Source: an uncultured Pseudomonadota bacterium
Lineage (GTDB): Bacteria > Pseudomonadota > Gammaproteobacteria > Burkholderiales > Usitatibacteraceae
DNA length: 7,379 nt
Direction: 5' to 3'
NCBI GenBank assembly: GCA_946885905.1
Contig: CAMPHL010000119.1
Location: forward strand, 1-7,379
The number at the start of each line of letters is the position of its first letter. Position 1 is the stretch's first letter. The notes under the pieces were generated by a model. The model saw nothing but the letters and a program-made list of their open reading frames with translations, made no database searches and had not been told where the DNA came from. Below, piece after piece: positions 1 to 7,379 of this stretch. A program made the position numbers and the translations under genes.

Positions 1-454
1 GCTCAGAAATTTATTCTCCCTGTGCGAGGATGCCTACCTGGTCGACCTCCCCGGTTATGGCTTCGCCGGCGTACCCGGCGAGGTGCGGGAACACTGGAAG
101 GAGCTGGTCGGCGATTACGTCGCGGCACGCTCGTCACTGGCCGCGGTGGTCATAGTGATGGACGCCCGTCATCCGCTCACCGACCTCGATCTGACGCTCC
201 TCGAGTGGCTCCGGGCCTCGGGGCGCAAGGTCCACGTGCTGCTTACCAAGTCCGACAAGCTCTCGAAGCAGGCCGCCGTCTCGACGCTCGCGCACGTGCG
301 CGAGCAGCTGAGCGCCATTGTCCCCGGCGGCACCGCGCAGCTCTTCTCAAGCCTCAAGCGGGAGGGCGTGGAAGAGGCCGCGGAAATGCTAAGCCGGCTG
401 GCCGGAGTGCACGTTCGAAGCGCAAAAAACAAAGCCCCGGCTAAAGGGGAGTAA
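1..454 (+). CDS. engB: Ribosome biogenesis GTP-binding protein EngB (YihA/YsxC), 3' part
   Basis: This is the C-terminal part of the EngB/YihA/YsxC GTPase, which helps late assembly of the large ribosomal subunit. The reading frame is already open at base 2, and the start, the P-loop (G1) and switch I lie outside the window. Three family signatures remain: the G3 motif DLPG, followed by YGFAGVP, at 44-55; the G4 guanine-specificity motif TKSD at 245-256; and the G5-like FSSLK segment near 340-357. Between them, the stretch MDARHPLTDLD matches the family's usual MD-RHPL-DLD. The protein ends in a short basic tail (SAKNKAPAKGE) after the GTPase fold. The codons of this tail also form part of a minus-strand terminator. 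hemB follows 137 bases downstream on the same strand. No plus-strand U-tract terminator separates them, so read-through is possible. The family assignment is secure; only completeness is lacking. Confidence 0.95.
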   Translation, partial: LRNLFSLCEDAYLVDLPGYGFAGVPGEVREHWKELVGDYVAARSSLAAVVIVMDARHPLTDLDLTLLEWLRASGRKVHVLLTKSDKLSKQAAVSTLAHVREQLSAIVPGGTAQLFSSLKREGVEEAAEMLSRLAGVHVRSAKNKAPAKGE

Positions 455-463
455 AGCCGGGGC
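424..463 (-). terminator. Second of two tandem minus-strand intrinsic terminators
   Basis: A perfect 9-bp GC-rich stem pairs 434-442 (gccccggct) with 455-463 (agccggggc) around a 12-base loop. Read on the minus strand, the stem is followed by TTT, G and then TTTTTT (433 down to 424), which is a classic intrinsic terminator tail. On the plus strand the hairpin is followed by CAAAAAAG, so it does not look like a terminator for engB. The stem and the T-tract lie within the last codons and stop of engB and just beyond. It sits directly downstream, on the minus strand, of another terminator at 465-490. Confidence 0.6.
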
Positions 464-464
464 C

Positions 465-2203
<1,739 letters not shown>

Positions 2204-4522
2204 CTAGAAGATCTGGTTGCGAACTTCCTCGGCCGGGCGATTCGTATCCCGCACGAAGGAGCCCTCGCCGATCGGCGGCTGGGCCTCCTGGTAGAAGAAT
2301 TCGAGCGTTCGGCTCATGCCGCTCGGCTCCCGCAGCCCGGTCAGCGGATCGATGTTCACGGCCACCACGCCCGTAGGCTGTGGATACTCGGTTTCCGGCA
2401 CGTCCTTCAGGACTTTCCCGGCGTATGCCATCCAGATCGGCAATGCGGCCTGGCTACCGGTTTCGTTGGGACCCATGTTGGTGGGCACGTCGAATCCGAT
2501 CCAGGAAATGGCCACGAGGCGGCCCATGAAGCCCGCGAACCAGGCATCGATGTGGTCGTTGGTGGTGCCGGTCTTCCCCGCCAGGTCCTGACGGCCGAGG
2601 CTTGCCGCCCGTGCTGCCGTGCCCATGCGAACGACGTCCCTCATGAGCGTCGTCATCAGGAAGGCGTTGCGCTCGTCGAGCACGCGCTCGGCGTCCACGC
2701 CCGCGGTCTCGGGCTTCGCCGCATAAAGCGTCTGGCCGCGGTTGTCCTCGACCCGCGAGATGAACCAGGGCTTCACGCGATAACCGCCGTTGGCGAACAC
2801 CGCGTACGCCGCCGCCATTTGCAGCGGCGTGGCCGAGCCGGCGCCCAGCGCCATGGTGAGGTAGGCCGGGTGCATCTTGGGATCGAAACCGAAGCGCTGG
2901 ATGTAATCCTGCGCATAGCCCGGCCCGATCGCCTGCAGCAACCGGATCGACACCATGTTCTTGGACTTCGCGAGCGCGGTACGCAGGCGCATGGGGCCGT
3001 CGTACTTGGAGTCGTAGTTCTTCGGCTCCCAGAGCTGCCCGCCGGTCTTCGCCGCCTCGATCACGAACGGCGCGTCGTTCAGCACCGTAGCGGGAGTGAA
3101 GCCCTTTTCCAGCGCCGCCGAATAGATGAAAGGCTTGAAGCTCGATCCGGGCTGGCGCCAGGCCTGCGTCACGTGGTTGAACTTGTTCGCGTTGAAGTCG
3201 AAGCCTCCGGCAAGGCTCAGGATCGCGCCGTTGGCGGGGTCGAGCGCCACGAGCGCCGCTTCGACGCGCGGCAGCTGCGAGATGCTCCAAGCGCCCTTCT
3301 CACCCTGCGCCAGGCGCACGACCGAGCCGCGGCGAAGCGCTCGATCGGGATTGCGGTCGCCGATCGCACGCGCGACGAATCGCAATCCCTCCGGCGCAAT
3401 GGTGACTTCTTCGCCGCGGCGCATCACGGCTTTGACGCCACGGGGCGTAGCTTCGGTGACGACGGCGGGGACAAGATCACCCAGCGTTTCCTTGTCCGCC
3501 AGGGCCTCTTCGACCGCCTCGTCCACCGCCGTGCCCTGGGCGGGCAGGTTCACCTGGGCTTCGGGCCCCCGGTAGCCATGCCGCCGGTCGTACTCCATGA
3601 CACCGAGCCTGAGCGCCGCGCCCGCGGCCTCCTGGTCCTTGCGCCGGATCGTCGTATAGACACGGATTCCGCTCACGTAGGCGCTATCGCCGTACTGCTC
3701 GAAGATGGCCGCGCGCGCCATCTCGGCCACGTAGTCGGCCCGAAAGGCGAAGGTGTCGCGCTGGCTCGGATTGAGGCGCAGCGGCTCGCCCAAGGCCTTC
3801 TTGTAATCGTCGCTGGACAGCCAGCCCACCTCGTTCATGCGCCGCAGCACGTAGTGCTGCCGCTCCCGCGCCCGCTTGGCGTTCACGAACGGGTTCTGCC
3901 GGGACGGGGCCTGCGGCAGGCCGGCGAGCATGGCGGCCTCGGCGGGCGAAAGCTCCGCAAGGCTCTTTCCGAAATAGACGTTCGCGGCCGAGGCGAACCC
4001 GTAGGCCCGCTGCCCGAGGAAGATCTGGTTGATGTAGAGCTCGAGAATCTGGTCCTTGGTGAGGTTCGCCTCGATCTTGAAGGCGAGCAGGACCTCGGAG
4101 AGCTTGCGCGCGAGCGTCTTCTCCCGGGTGAGGAAGAAAGTGCGCGCCACCTGCATGGTGATGGTGCTTGCCCCCTCCCGCCGTCCCTGGAGGTTCGCCA
4201 GCGCCGCGCGCGCCACGCCGAGGTAATCCACGCCGCCGTGCTGGTAGAAGCGATCGTCCTCGGCCGCGAGGATCGCCGCCTTCATCACCTGCGGCACGTC
4301 CTGGTTCTTCACGACCGCGCGCTTTTCCTCCCCGAATTCGCCGATCAGCTCGCCTTCCGCGCTGTAGTTGCGCAGCGGGATCTTCGGCCGGTAGTCGGTC
4401 AGCACCTCGAGGCTCGGCAGGTTGGGCCACAGCAGCACGACCGTGAGCGCTCCCACCCCGGCTGCGACGAGGACCAGGGACGCTGCGATCAGCGCGGGGT
4501 AGAACCACCAGCGGGAGGTCAT
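2204..4522 (-). CDS. mrcA: Penicillin-binding protein 1A, bifunctional transglycosylase/transpeptidase
   Basis: This class A PBP (also ponA) polymerises lipid II glycan strands and cross-links the peptides on the periplasmic face of the inner membrane. Numbered from the ATG at 4522 it has 772 residues. A transmembrane anchor lies at about 7-31. The GT51 domain carries AAEDDRFYQHGG with catalytic E88, GASTITMQVAR (117-127) and KDQILELYINQIFLGQRAYG (156-175). An OB-like insert occupies roughly 290-420. The transpeptidase domain has all three motifs: SSFK with nucleophile S460, SKN at 520-522 and KTGTT at 650-654. It closely resembles Neisseria PBP1 throughout. The start is uncertain. The frame stays open to an ATG at 4558 and a TTG at 4579, neither with a clear Shine-Dalgarno; I chose 4522 because relatives begin just before the membrane anchor. 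Divergent from pilM; the NTase-like gene follows without a gap. Confidence 0.95.
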   Translation of the reverse strand: MTSRWWFYPALIAASLVLVAAGVGALTVVLLWPNLPSLEVLTDYRPKIPLRNYSAEGELIGEFGEEKRAVVKNQDVPQVMKAAILAAEDDRFYQHGGVDYLGVARAALANLQGRREGASTITMQVARTFFLTREKTLARKLSEVLLAFKIEANLTKDQILELYINQIFLGQRAYGFASAANVYFGKSLAELSPAEAAMLAGLPQAPSRQNPFVNAKRARERQHYVLRRMNEVGWLSSDDYKKALGEPLRLNPSQRDTFAFRADYVAEMARAAIFEQYGDSAYVSGIRVYTTIRRKDQEAAGAALRLGVMEYDRRHGYRGPEAQVNLPAQGTAVDEAVEEALADKETLGDLVPAVVTEATPRGVKAVMRRGEEVTIAPEGLRFVARAIGDRNPDRALRRGSVVRLAQGEKGAWSISQLPRVEAALVALDPANGAILSLAGGFDFNANKFNHVTQAWRQPGSSFKPFIYSAALEKGFTPATVLNDAPFVIEAAKTGGQLWEPKNYDSKYDGPMRLRTALAKSKNMVSIRLLQAIGPGYAQDYIQRFGFDPKMHPAYLTMALGAGSATPLQMAAAYAVFANGGYRVKPWFISRVEDNRGQTLYAAKPETAGVDAERVLDERNAFLMTTLMRDVVRMGTAARAASLGRQDLAGKTGTTNDHIDAWFAGFMGRLVAISWIGFDVPTNMGPNETGSQAALPIWMAYAGKVLKDVPETEYPQPTGVVAVNIDPLTGLREPSGMSRTLEFFYQEAQPPIGEGSFVRDTNRPAEEVRNQIF

Positions 4523-4591
4523 CGGCGGTGCGCATCGGGCTCGGGGCCGGTAAGGCATGGACCCGAGCCGCTGGTTCAATTTTCCGCAGCC

Positions 4592-4597
4592 ATTATA
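4592..4597 (-). promoter_or_regulatory. mrcA sigma-70 -10 box (perfect TATAAT)
   Basis: The minus strand reads TATAAT at 4597 down to 4592. Transcription would start near 4585, giving leaders of about 27 bases to the ATG at 4558, or about 63 bases to the ATG at 4522. The -35 region at the best spacing (about 4615-4620, GCCTTA) is poor, so an activator or other determinants may matter. The predicted start site leaves only about 5 bases before the TTG at 4579, which argues against that start codon. Confidence 0.5.
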
Positions 4598-4612
4598 GTC
4601 GGCGTGGGTACG

Positions 4613-4649
4613 CCTAAGGCCTTGCCATAAAATGCTTTACAGGCCTAGG
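4613..4649. repeat. Imperfect inverted repeat between the divergent mrcA and pilM promoters
   Basis: The left arm cctaaggcct (4613-4622) and right arm aggcctagg (4641-4649) are inverted copies differing by one extra A, separated by 18 bases. The left arm covers the mrcA -35 position. The right arm begins in the last base of the pilM -35 box and fills the first half of its spacer. This placement suits an operator for a regulator acting on both promoters. That role is inference; the repeat is short and could be chance. Confidence 0.35.
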
Positions 4650-4664
4650 ACTTGTTGCTAGCAT
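4636..4664 (+). promoter_or_regulatory. Probable sigma-70 promoter of the pilMNOP operon
   Basis: TTTACA at 4636-4641 (5 of 6 match to TTGACA) is separated by exactly 17 bases from TAGCAT at 4659-4664 (4 of 6 match to TATAAT). Transcription would start near 4671, giving a leader of about 32 bases before the pilM ATG. The local AT-richness contrasts with the GC-rich flanks and supports a promoter here. Confidence 0.5.
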
Positions 4665-4702
4665 CTAAAGTAGATTCTCTGTTTGGGTGCTAACCTTCCA
4701 CC

Positions 4703-5800
4703 ATGCTTAAAGAAAAATTAGCAGCCCAGTTCGAGTTCCTCAAAGCCAAGGCGCCGCCCCTCGTGGGCTGCGACATCAGCTCGTCCTCGATCAAGATGGT
4801 GGAGATCGCCGAGGCGGGACGAAACGTTTACCGAGTCGAGCGGTACGCGATCGAACCCCTGCCGAAGGACACGGTCGTCGACGGCAACATCGCCAACATC
4901 GAGGCCGCGGGCGAGGCGATCAAGCGCGCGCACAAGGCGCTCGGCTCCCGGATCAAGAACCTGGCCCTGGCCCTGCCCGGCGCCGCGGTCATCACCAAGA
5001 AGGTGATCCTCCCCGGCAACCAGCGCGAGGAGGACATGGAAGTCCAGGTCCAGGGCGAGGCAAACCAGTACATCCCCTTCTCGCTGGACGAGGTGAACCT
5101 CGATTTCCAGGTCCTCGGTCCGGCTCCCTCGGGCGAGGATGAGGTCGAGGTCCTGATCGCCGCGTCCCGCAAGGAGAAAATCGAGGACCGCGTCGCGGCC
5201 GCCGAGGCGGCTGGCTTGAAGACCGTCGTGATGGACGTCGAGTCCTACGCGGCGCAAACCGCTTTCGAGCTGATCTGCGGCGGCAACTCGGGCATTTCCG
5301 AAAGCGACGTGACGGTGATCGTCGACATCGGCGCCACCGTGACCCGCGTTTCGGTGGTCAACAACGCCAACACCGTATATACGCGCGAGCAGCAGATTGG
5401 CGGCAACCTGCTCACCCAGGATATCGCCCGCCAGTTCGACATGCCGGTCGAGGAAGCCGAGGCGGCCAAACGCGTGGGCAACCTCCCCGAGAACTTCGGC
5501 CCGGACGTGCTGCAGCCCTTCAACGAGAAGATCGTGATGGAGATCCAGCGCGCGCTGCAGTTCTTCTTCACCTCCACCCAGTTCAACAAGGTCGACCACA
5601 TCCTGCTCACCGGCGGCTGCGCCATGCTCGACGGGCTGGAGGAGATGGTCGCCCAGCGCACCCAGGTGCACACGGTCGTCGCGAACCCGTTCGCGAACAT
5701 GGCCCTGTCCTCCAAGATCAAGCCCCGGCAGCTCACCATCGACGCGCCCTCGCTCATGGTCGCGTGCGGGCTCGCGATGCGGAGGTTCGACCCGTCATGA
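4703..5800 (+). CDS. pilM: Type IV pilus assembly protein PilM (actin-like ATPase)
   Basis: PilM is the cytoplasmic, actin-fold component of the type IV pilus alignment complex. It binds ATP and the N-terminal peptide of PilN. The protein has 365 residues, about the family norm. The actin-like nucleotide-binding elements are visible: phosphate-1 loop GCDISSSSIKMVEI (22-35), phosphate-2 segment VIVDIGATVTRVSVV (205-219) and adenosine-site segment ILLTGGCAMLDGL (300-312). No signal peptide or membrane helix is seen. The ATG at 4703 has no recognisable Shine-Dalgarno (the preceding bases are pyrimidine-rich). I keep it because the protein begins a normal distance before the phosphate-1 loop, and the promoter at 4636-4664 gives a sensible leader. 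It is the first gene of a tightly packed pil cluster and overlaps pilN by four bases (ATGA). Confidence 0.96.
   Translation: MLKEKLAAQFEFLKAKAPPLVGCDISSSSIKMVEIAEAGRNVYRVERYAIEPLPKDTVVDGNIANIEAAGEAIKRAHKALGSRIKNLALALPGAAVITKKVILPGNQREEDMEVQVQGEANQYIPFSLDEVNLDFQVLGPAPSGEDEVEVLIAASRKEKIEDRVAAAEAAGLKTVVMDVESYAAQTAFELICGGNSGISESDVTVIVDIGATVTRVSVVNNANTVYTREQQIGGNLLTQDIARQFDMPVEEAEAAKRVGNLPENFGPDVLQPFNEKIVMEIQRALQFFFTSTQFNKVDHILLTGGCAMLDGLEEMVAQRTQVHTVVANPFANMALSSKIKPRQLTIDAPSLMVACGLAMRRFDPS
5781..5785 (+). promoter_or_regulatory. Ribosome binding site of pilN, inside pilM
   Basis: GGAGG at 5781-5785 lies 11 bases before the ATG at 5797. It supports that start over the in-frame GTG at 5764, which would add 11 residues ahead of the conserved N-terminal MIRVNLLPHR. 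Confidence 0.55.
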
Positions 5801-6432
5801 TCCGCGTCAACCTACTTCCCCACCGCGAGGAAGCGCGCAAGCGCCGCCAGCAGCAGTTCGGCGTGCTTGCGGGCCTTGCGCTGCTCTTCGGGCTGGTCGT
5901 GGTCGGCCTGGTCTGGTTCTTCCTCGACCAGCAGGTCCAGCAGCAGCAGCAGAACGTGGCCTACATGAAGGGCGAGATCGCGAAGCTCGACAAGCAGATC
6001 GAGGAGATCCGCAAGATTCGCGAGGAAACGGCCTCGCTTCTGGCCAAGAAGCAGGTGGTCGAAGGCCTCCAGAGCAACCGCTCGGAGCCCGTGCAACTGC
6101 TCGACCAGCTCCTGCGCCAGCTTCCCGAAGGCGTGTACCTCAAGACCGTGAAGCAGACCGGCGCCAAGGTCAACGTCTCCGGCTACGCCCAGTCGAACGC
6201 CCGCGTCTCGACCCTGATGCGCAACCTCGGCGCCTCGCCCTACCTCGAGAACCCCGAGCTCGTGGAGATCAAGGCGGTCCCCTCGCCGGACAAGTCGGGC
6301 AACCGCGTGAACGAGTTCAACATGAACATCTCGATCAAGCGCGCACAGGCTGAGGCGGCGGGCAGCAGGTCGGCCGCGCCTGCGCCGGCCACCCGGAGCA
6401 AGACGGGCGTGCCGCCCGGGGGGTTCAAATGA
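5797..6432 (+). CDS. pilN: Type IV pilus assembly protein PilN
   Basis: PilN is a bitopic inner-membrane protein that couples cytoplasmic PilM to periplasmic PilO and PilP. At 211 residues it begins with MIRVNLLPHREE, the family's INLLP-type peptide that inserts into PilM. A basic stretch (RKRRQQQ, 14-20) precedes one membrane helix (about 22-43), giving N-in orientation. A glutamine-rich and then charged coiled coil follows at about 44-88 (QQVQQQQQ at 45-52, from a short CAG run). The ferredoxin-like periplasmic domain spans about 95-182, with LLRQLPEGVYLKTVKQ and GYAQSNARVSTLM typical of the family. A low-complexity Ala/Pro/Gly tail ends the protein (about 185-211). The ATG start is shared with the pilM stop (ATGA) and is backed by GGAGG upstream. 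The identification is firm. Confidence 0.95.
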   Translation: MIRVNLLPHREEARKRRQQQFGVLAGLALLFGLVVVGLVWFFLDQQVQQQQQNVAYMKGEIAKLDKQIEEIRKIREETASLLAKKQVVEGLQSNRSEPVQLLDQLLRQLPEGVYLKTVKQTGAKVNVSGYAQSNARVSTLMRNLGASPYLENPELVEIKAVPSPDKSGNRVNEFNMNISIKRAQAEAAGSRSAAPAPATRSKTGVPPGGFK

Positions 6433-7079
6433 GCCTGATCGACGACCTCAAGACGCTGGACACCAAGCAGCCGGGCAACTGGCCGTGGCCGATCAAGATC
6501 GGCGCCTTCCTCCTCATCTTCGTGTTGATCCAGGTCGCCGCCTGGTTCTTTCTCTGGCAGGCGCAGACCGAGGAGATCGAGCGCGGCCGCACCGAGGTGA
6601 CCAAGCTGAAGGACGTGTTCCTGGAGAAGAAGAAGCTGGCGGTGAACCTCGAGGCCTACAAGCAGCAGCGCGCCGAGATCGAGCAGGCTTTCGGCGCGCT
6701 CCTGAAGCAGCTGCCCAACAAGAGCGAGATGGACGCGCTGCTGATCGACATCAACCAGGCGGGGCTCGGGCGCGGGCTCGCCTTCGAGCTGTTCAAGCCT
6801 GCCGCGCAGGAGAACTTCACGGAGTTCTACGCCGAGCTCCCGGTCAACATAAAGGTCACTGGCCAGTACCACGACCTGGGCGCCTTCGCGAGCGACGTGG
6901 CCAAGATGCCGCGCATCGTGCTGCTCACGGACCTCAAGATCGACCCGCCGAAGGATGGCGTGCTGGCGATGGAGGCGGTGGCCAAGACGTACCGCTACCT
7001 CGACGAGGAAGAAGTCGCCAAGCAGCGCAAGGCGTCCAAGGACAAGGCCGCGAAGGGCGGCAAGGCCGGAGGCAAGTGA
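6429..7079 (+). CDS. pilO: Type IV pilus assembly protein PilO
   Basis: PilO forms a heterodimer with PilN in the inner membrane and periplasm and contributes to PilP binding. The 216-residue protein has a short cytoplasmic N-terminus with a WPWPIKIG lead-in, a single membrane helix at about 23-43 and a coiled coil at about 45-92. The periplasmic domain then starts with the family's LPNKSEMDALLIDINQAG and GLAFELFKP segments and ends with KTYRYLDEEE (186-195). The final 20 or so residues form a Lys/Gly/Ala-rich tail, probably disordered. The ATG overlaps the pilN stop (ATGA), and a G-run at 6418-6423 five bases upstream can serve as ribosome binding site. The stop overlaps the pilP start by one base (TGATG), consistent with coupled translation through the operon. 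Confidence 0.95.
   Translation: MSLIDDLKTLDTKQPGNWPWPIKIGAFLLIFVLIQVAAWFFLWQAQTEEIERGRTEVTKLKDVFLEKKKLAVNLEAYKQQRAEIEQAFGALLKQLPNKSEMDALLIDINQAGLGRGLAFELFKPAAQENFTEFYAELPVNIKVTGQYHDLGAFASDVAKMPRIVLLTDLKIDPPKDGVLAMEAVAKTYRYLDEEEVAKQRKASKDKAAKGGKAGGK
7068..7072 (+). promoter_or_regulatory. Ribosome binding site of pilP, inside pilO
   Basis: GGAGG at 7068-7072, six bases before the pilP ATG at 7079, is the best Shine-Dalgarno in the window. It is built from the Gly/Lys codons of the pilO tail and fixes the pilP start. Confidence 0.65.
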
Positions 7080-7379
7080 TGAAACGCCTTCTCGTTCCCA
7101 TCGCAGCAGTGGCGGTGCTGGCCTCCTGCAGCTCGGAGATCGACGAGCTCAAGACATTCGTGCGCGACTCCGAGAAGGGTCTGCCGCGCCGCATCGATCC
7201 GCTGCCGCCGGTGAAGCCCTTCGAGCCGTTCACCTACGAAGGATTCGACCTGCCCGACCCGTTCAAGCCGCGCAAGCTCACCCCGCCGAAGGAGGGCGGT
7301 GGGGGCGGCCTCGCGCCCGACCTGAACCGGCGCAAGGAGCCGCTCGAAGCATTCCCCCTGGAGCAGCTCAAGATGGTCG
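7079..7379 (+). CDS. pilP: Type IV pilus lipoprotein PilP, 5' part
   Basis: PilP is a lipoprotein that bridges the PilN-PilO pair to the secretin PilQ. The first 100 codons are present, and the gene runs off the window end. A lipoprotein signal peptide is clear: basic MKRLL, a hydrophobic core and the lipobox LASC, with C17 as the lipidated residue. The next residue is Ser rather than Asp, so the inner-membrane retention signal of enterobacteria is not present; PilP is nevertheless usually held at the inner membrane. A Pro-rich linker follows (about 40-72: PLPPVKPFEPF, FDLPDPFKP), then a five-Gly run (73-77) and the start of the conserved domain, PLEAFPLEQLKMV (88-100). This linker is the part known to contact PilN and PilO. 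pilQ would be expected next but is outside the window. Confidence 0.93.
   Translation, partial: MKRLLVPIAAVAVLASCSSEIDELKTFVRDSEKGLPRRIDPLPPVKPFEPFTYEGFDLPDPFKPRKLTPPKEGGGGGLAPDLNRRKEPLEAFPLEQLKMV

Noticed and set aside
22..444. An Arg-rich plus-strand frame and a minus-strand frame overlapping the start of the window
   Set aside because: Both overlap the EngB frame, which shows DLPG and TKSD; the alternatives have no domain signal.
4718..5671. A 317-codon open frame on the minus strand opposite pilM
   Set aside because: It is the antisense shadow of a clear PilM. Its Asp/His/Leu-rich composition mirrors pilM codon use, and it has no motif or ribosome site.
5930..5953. Short CAG run in pilN as a phase-variable repeat
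   Set aside because: It is only a few units of a trinucleotide encoding Gln in a coiled coil. A triplet repeat would not shift the frame, and interruptions (gtc) make slippage unlikely.

Overview
The window looks like chromosomal core DNA of a GC-rich betaproteobacterium. The evidence is the protein set: an Mg-type (Asp-rich) HemB, a PBP1A of the Neisseria/betaproteobacterial type, and a divergent pilMNOP cluster next to the PBP1A gene, an arrangement familiar in Beta- and Gammaproteobacteria. I see no insertion sequence, phage gene, tRNA, rRNA or CRISPR array. The genus cannot be fixed from the sequence alone.

Layout. (1) 1-454, plus strand: the C-terminal part of the ribosome-assembly GTPase EngB. 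(2) 455-591: a 137-base gap rich in secondary structure. On the minus strand it holds two consecutive intrinsic terminators, preceded by a short structured segment with an anti-Shine-Dalgarno loop. No annotated minus-strand gene feeds these terminators, so I propose an uncharacterised minus-strand small RNA or hemB-leader antisense RNA. (3) 592-1596, plus strand: hemB, second step of tetrapyrrole synthesis. (4) 1586-2203, minus strand: a conserved-hypothetical protein resembling a nucleotidyltransferase. It overlaps hemB tail to tail and starts directly at the stop codon of the next minus-strand gene. (5) 2204-4522, minus strand: mrcA/ponA (PBP1A). (6) About 4523-4702: the divergent regulatory region, with a perfect TATAAT for mrcA, a TTTACA-N17-TAGCAT promoter for pilM and an imperfect inverted repeat between them. 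(7) 4703 to the window end, plus strand: pilM, pilN, pilO and the first 100 codons of pilP, tightly packed with 4-, 4- and 1-base overlaps.

How the genes work together. PilM (cytoplasmic, actin-like) binds the N-terminus of inner-membrane PilN. PilN pairs with PilO, and lipoprotein PilP links PilNO to the outer-membrane secretin PilQ. This forms the alignment subcomplex of the type IV pilus machine. PBP1A makes and cross-links peptidoglycan in the same periplasmic space the pilus machine must cross. EngB and HemB are unrelated housekeeping functions.

The protein-coding content is ordinary. The most promising undescribed item is the minus-strand structured element at about 424-556.
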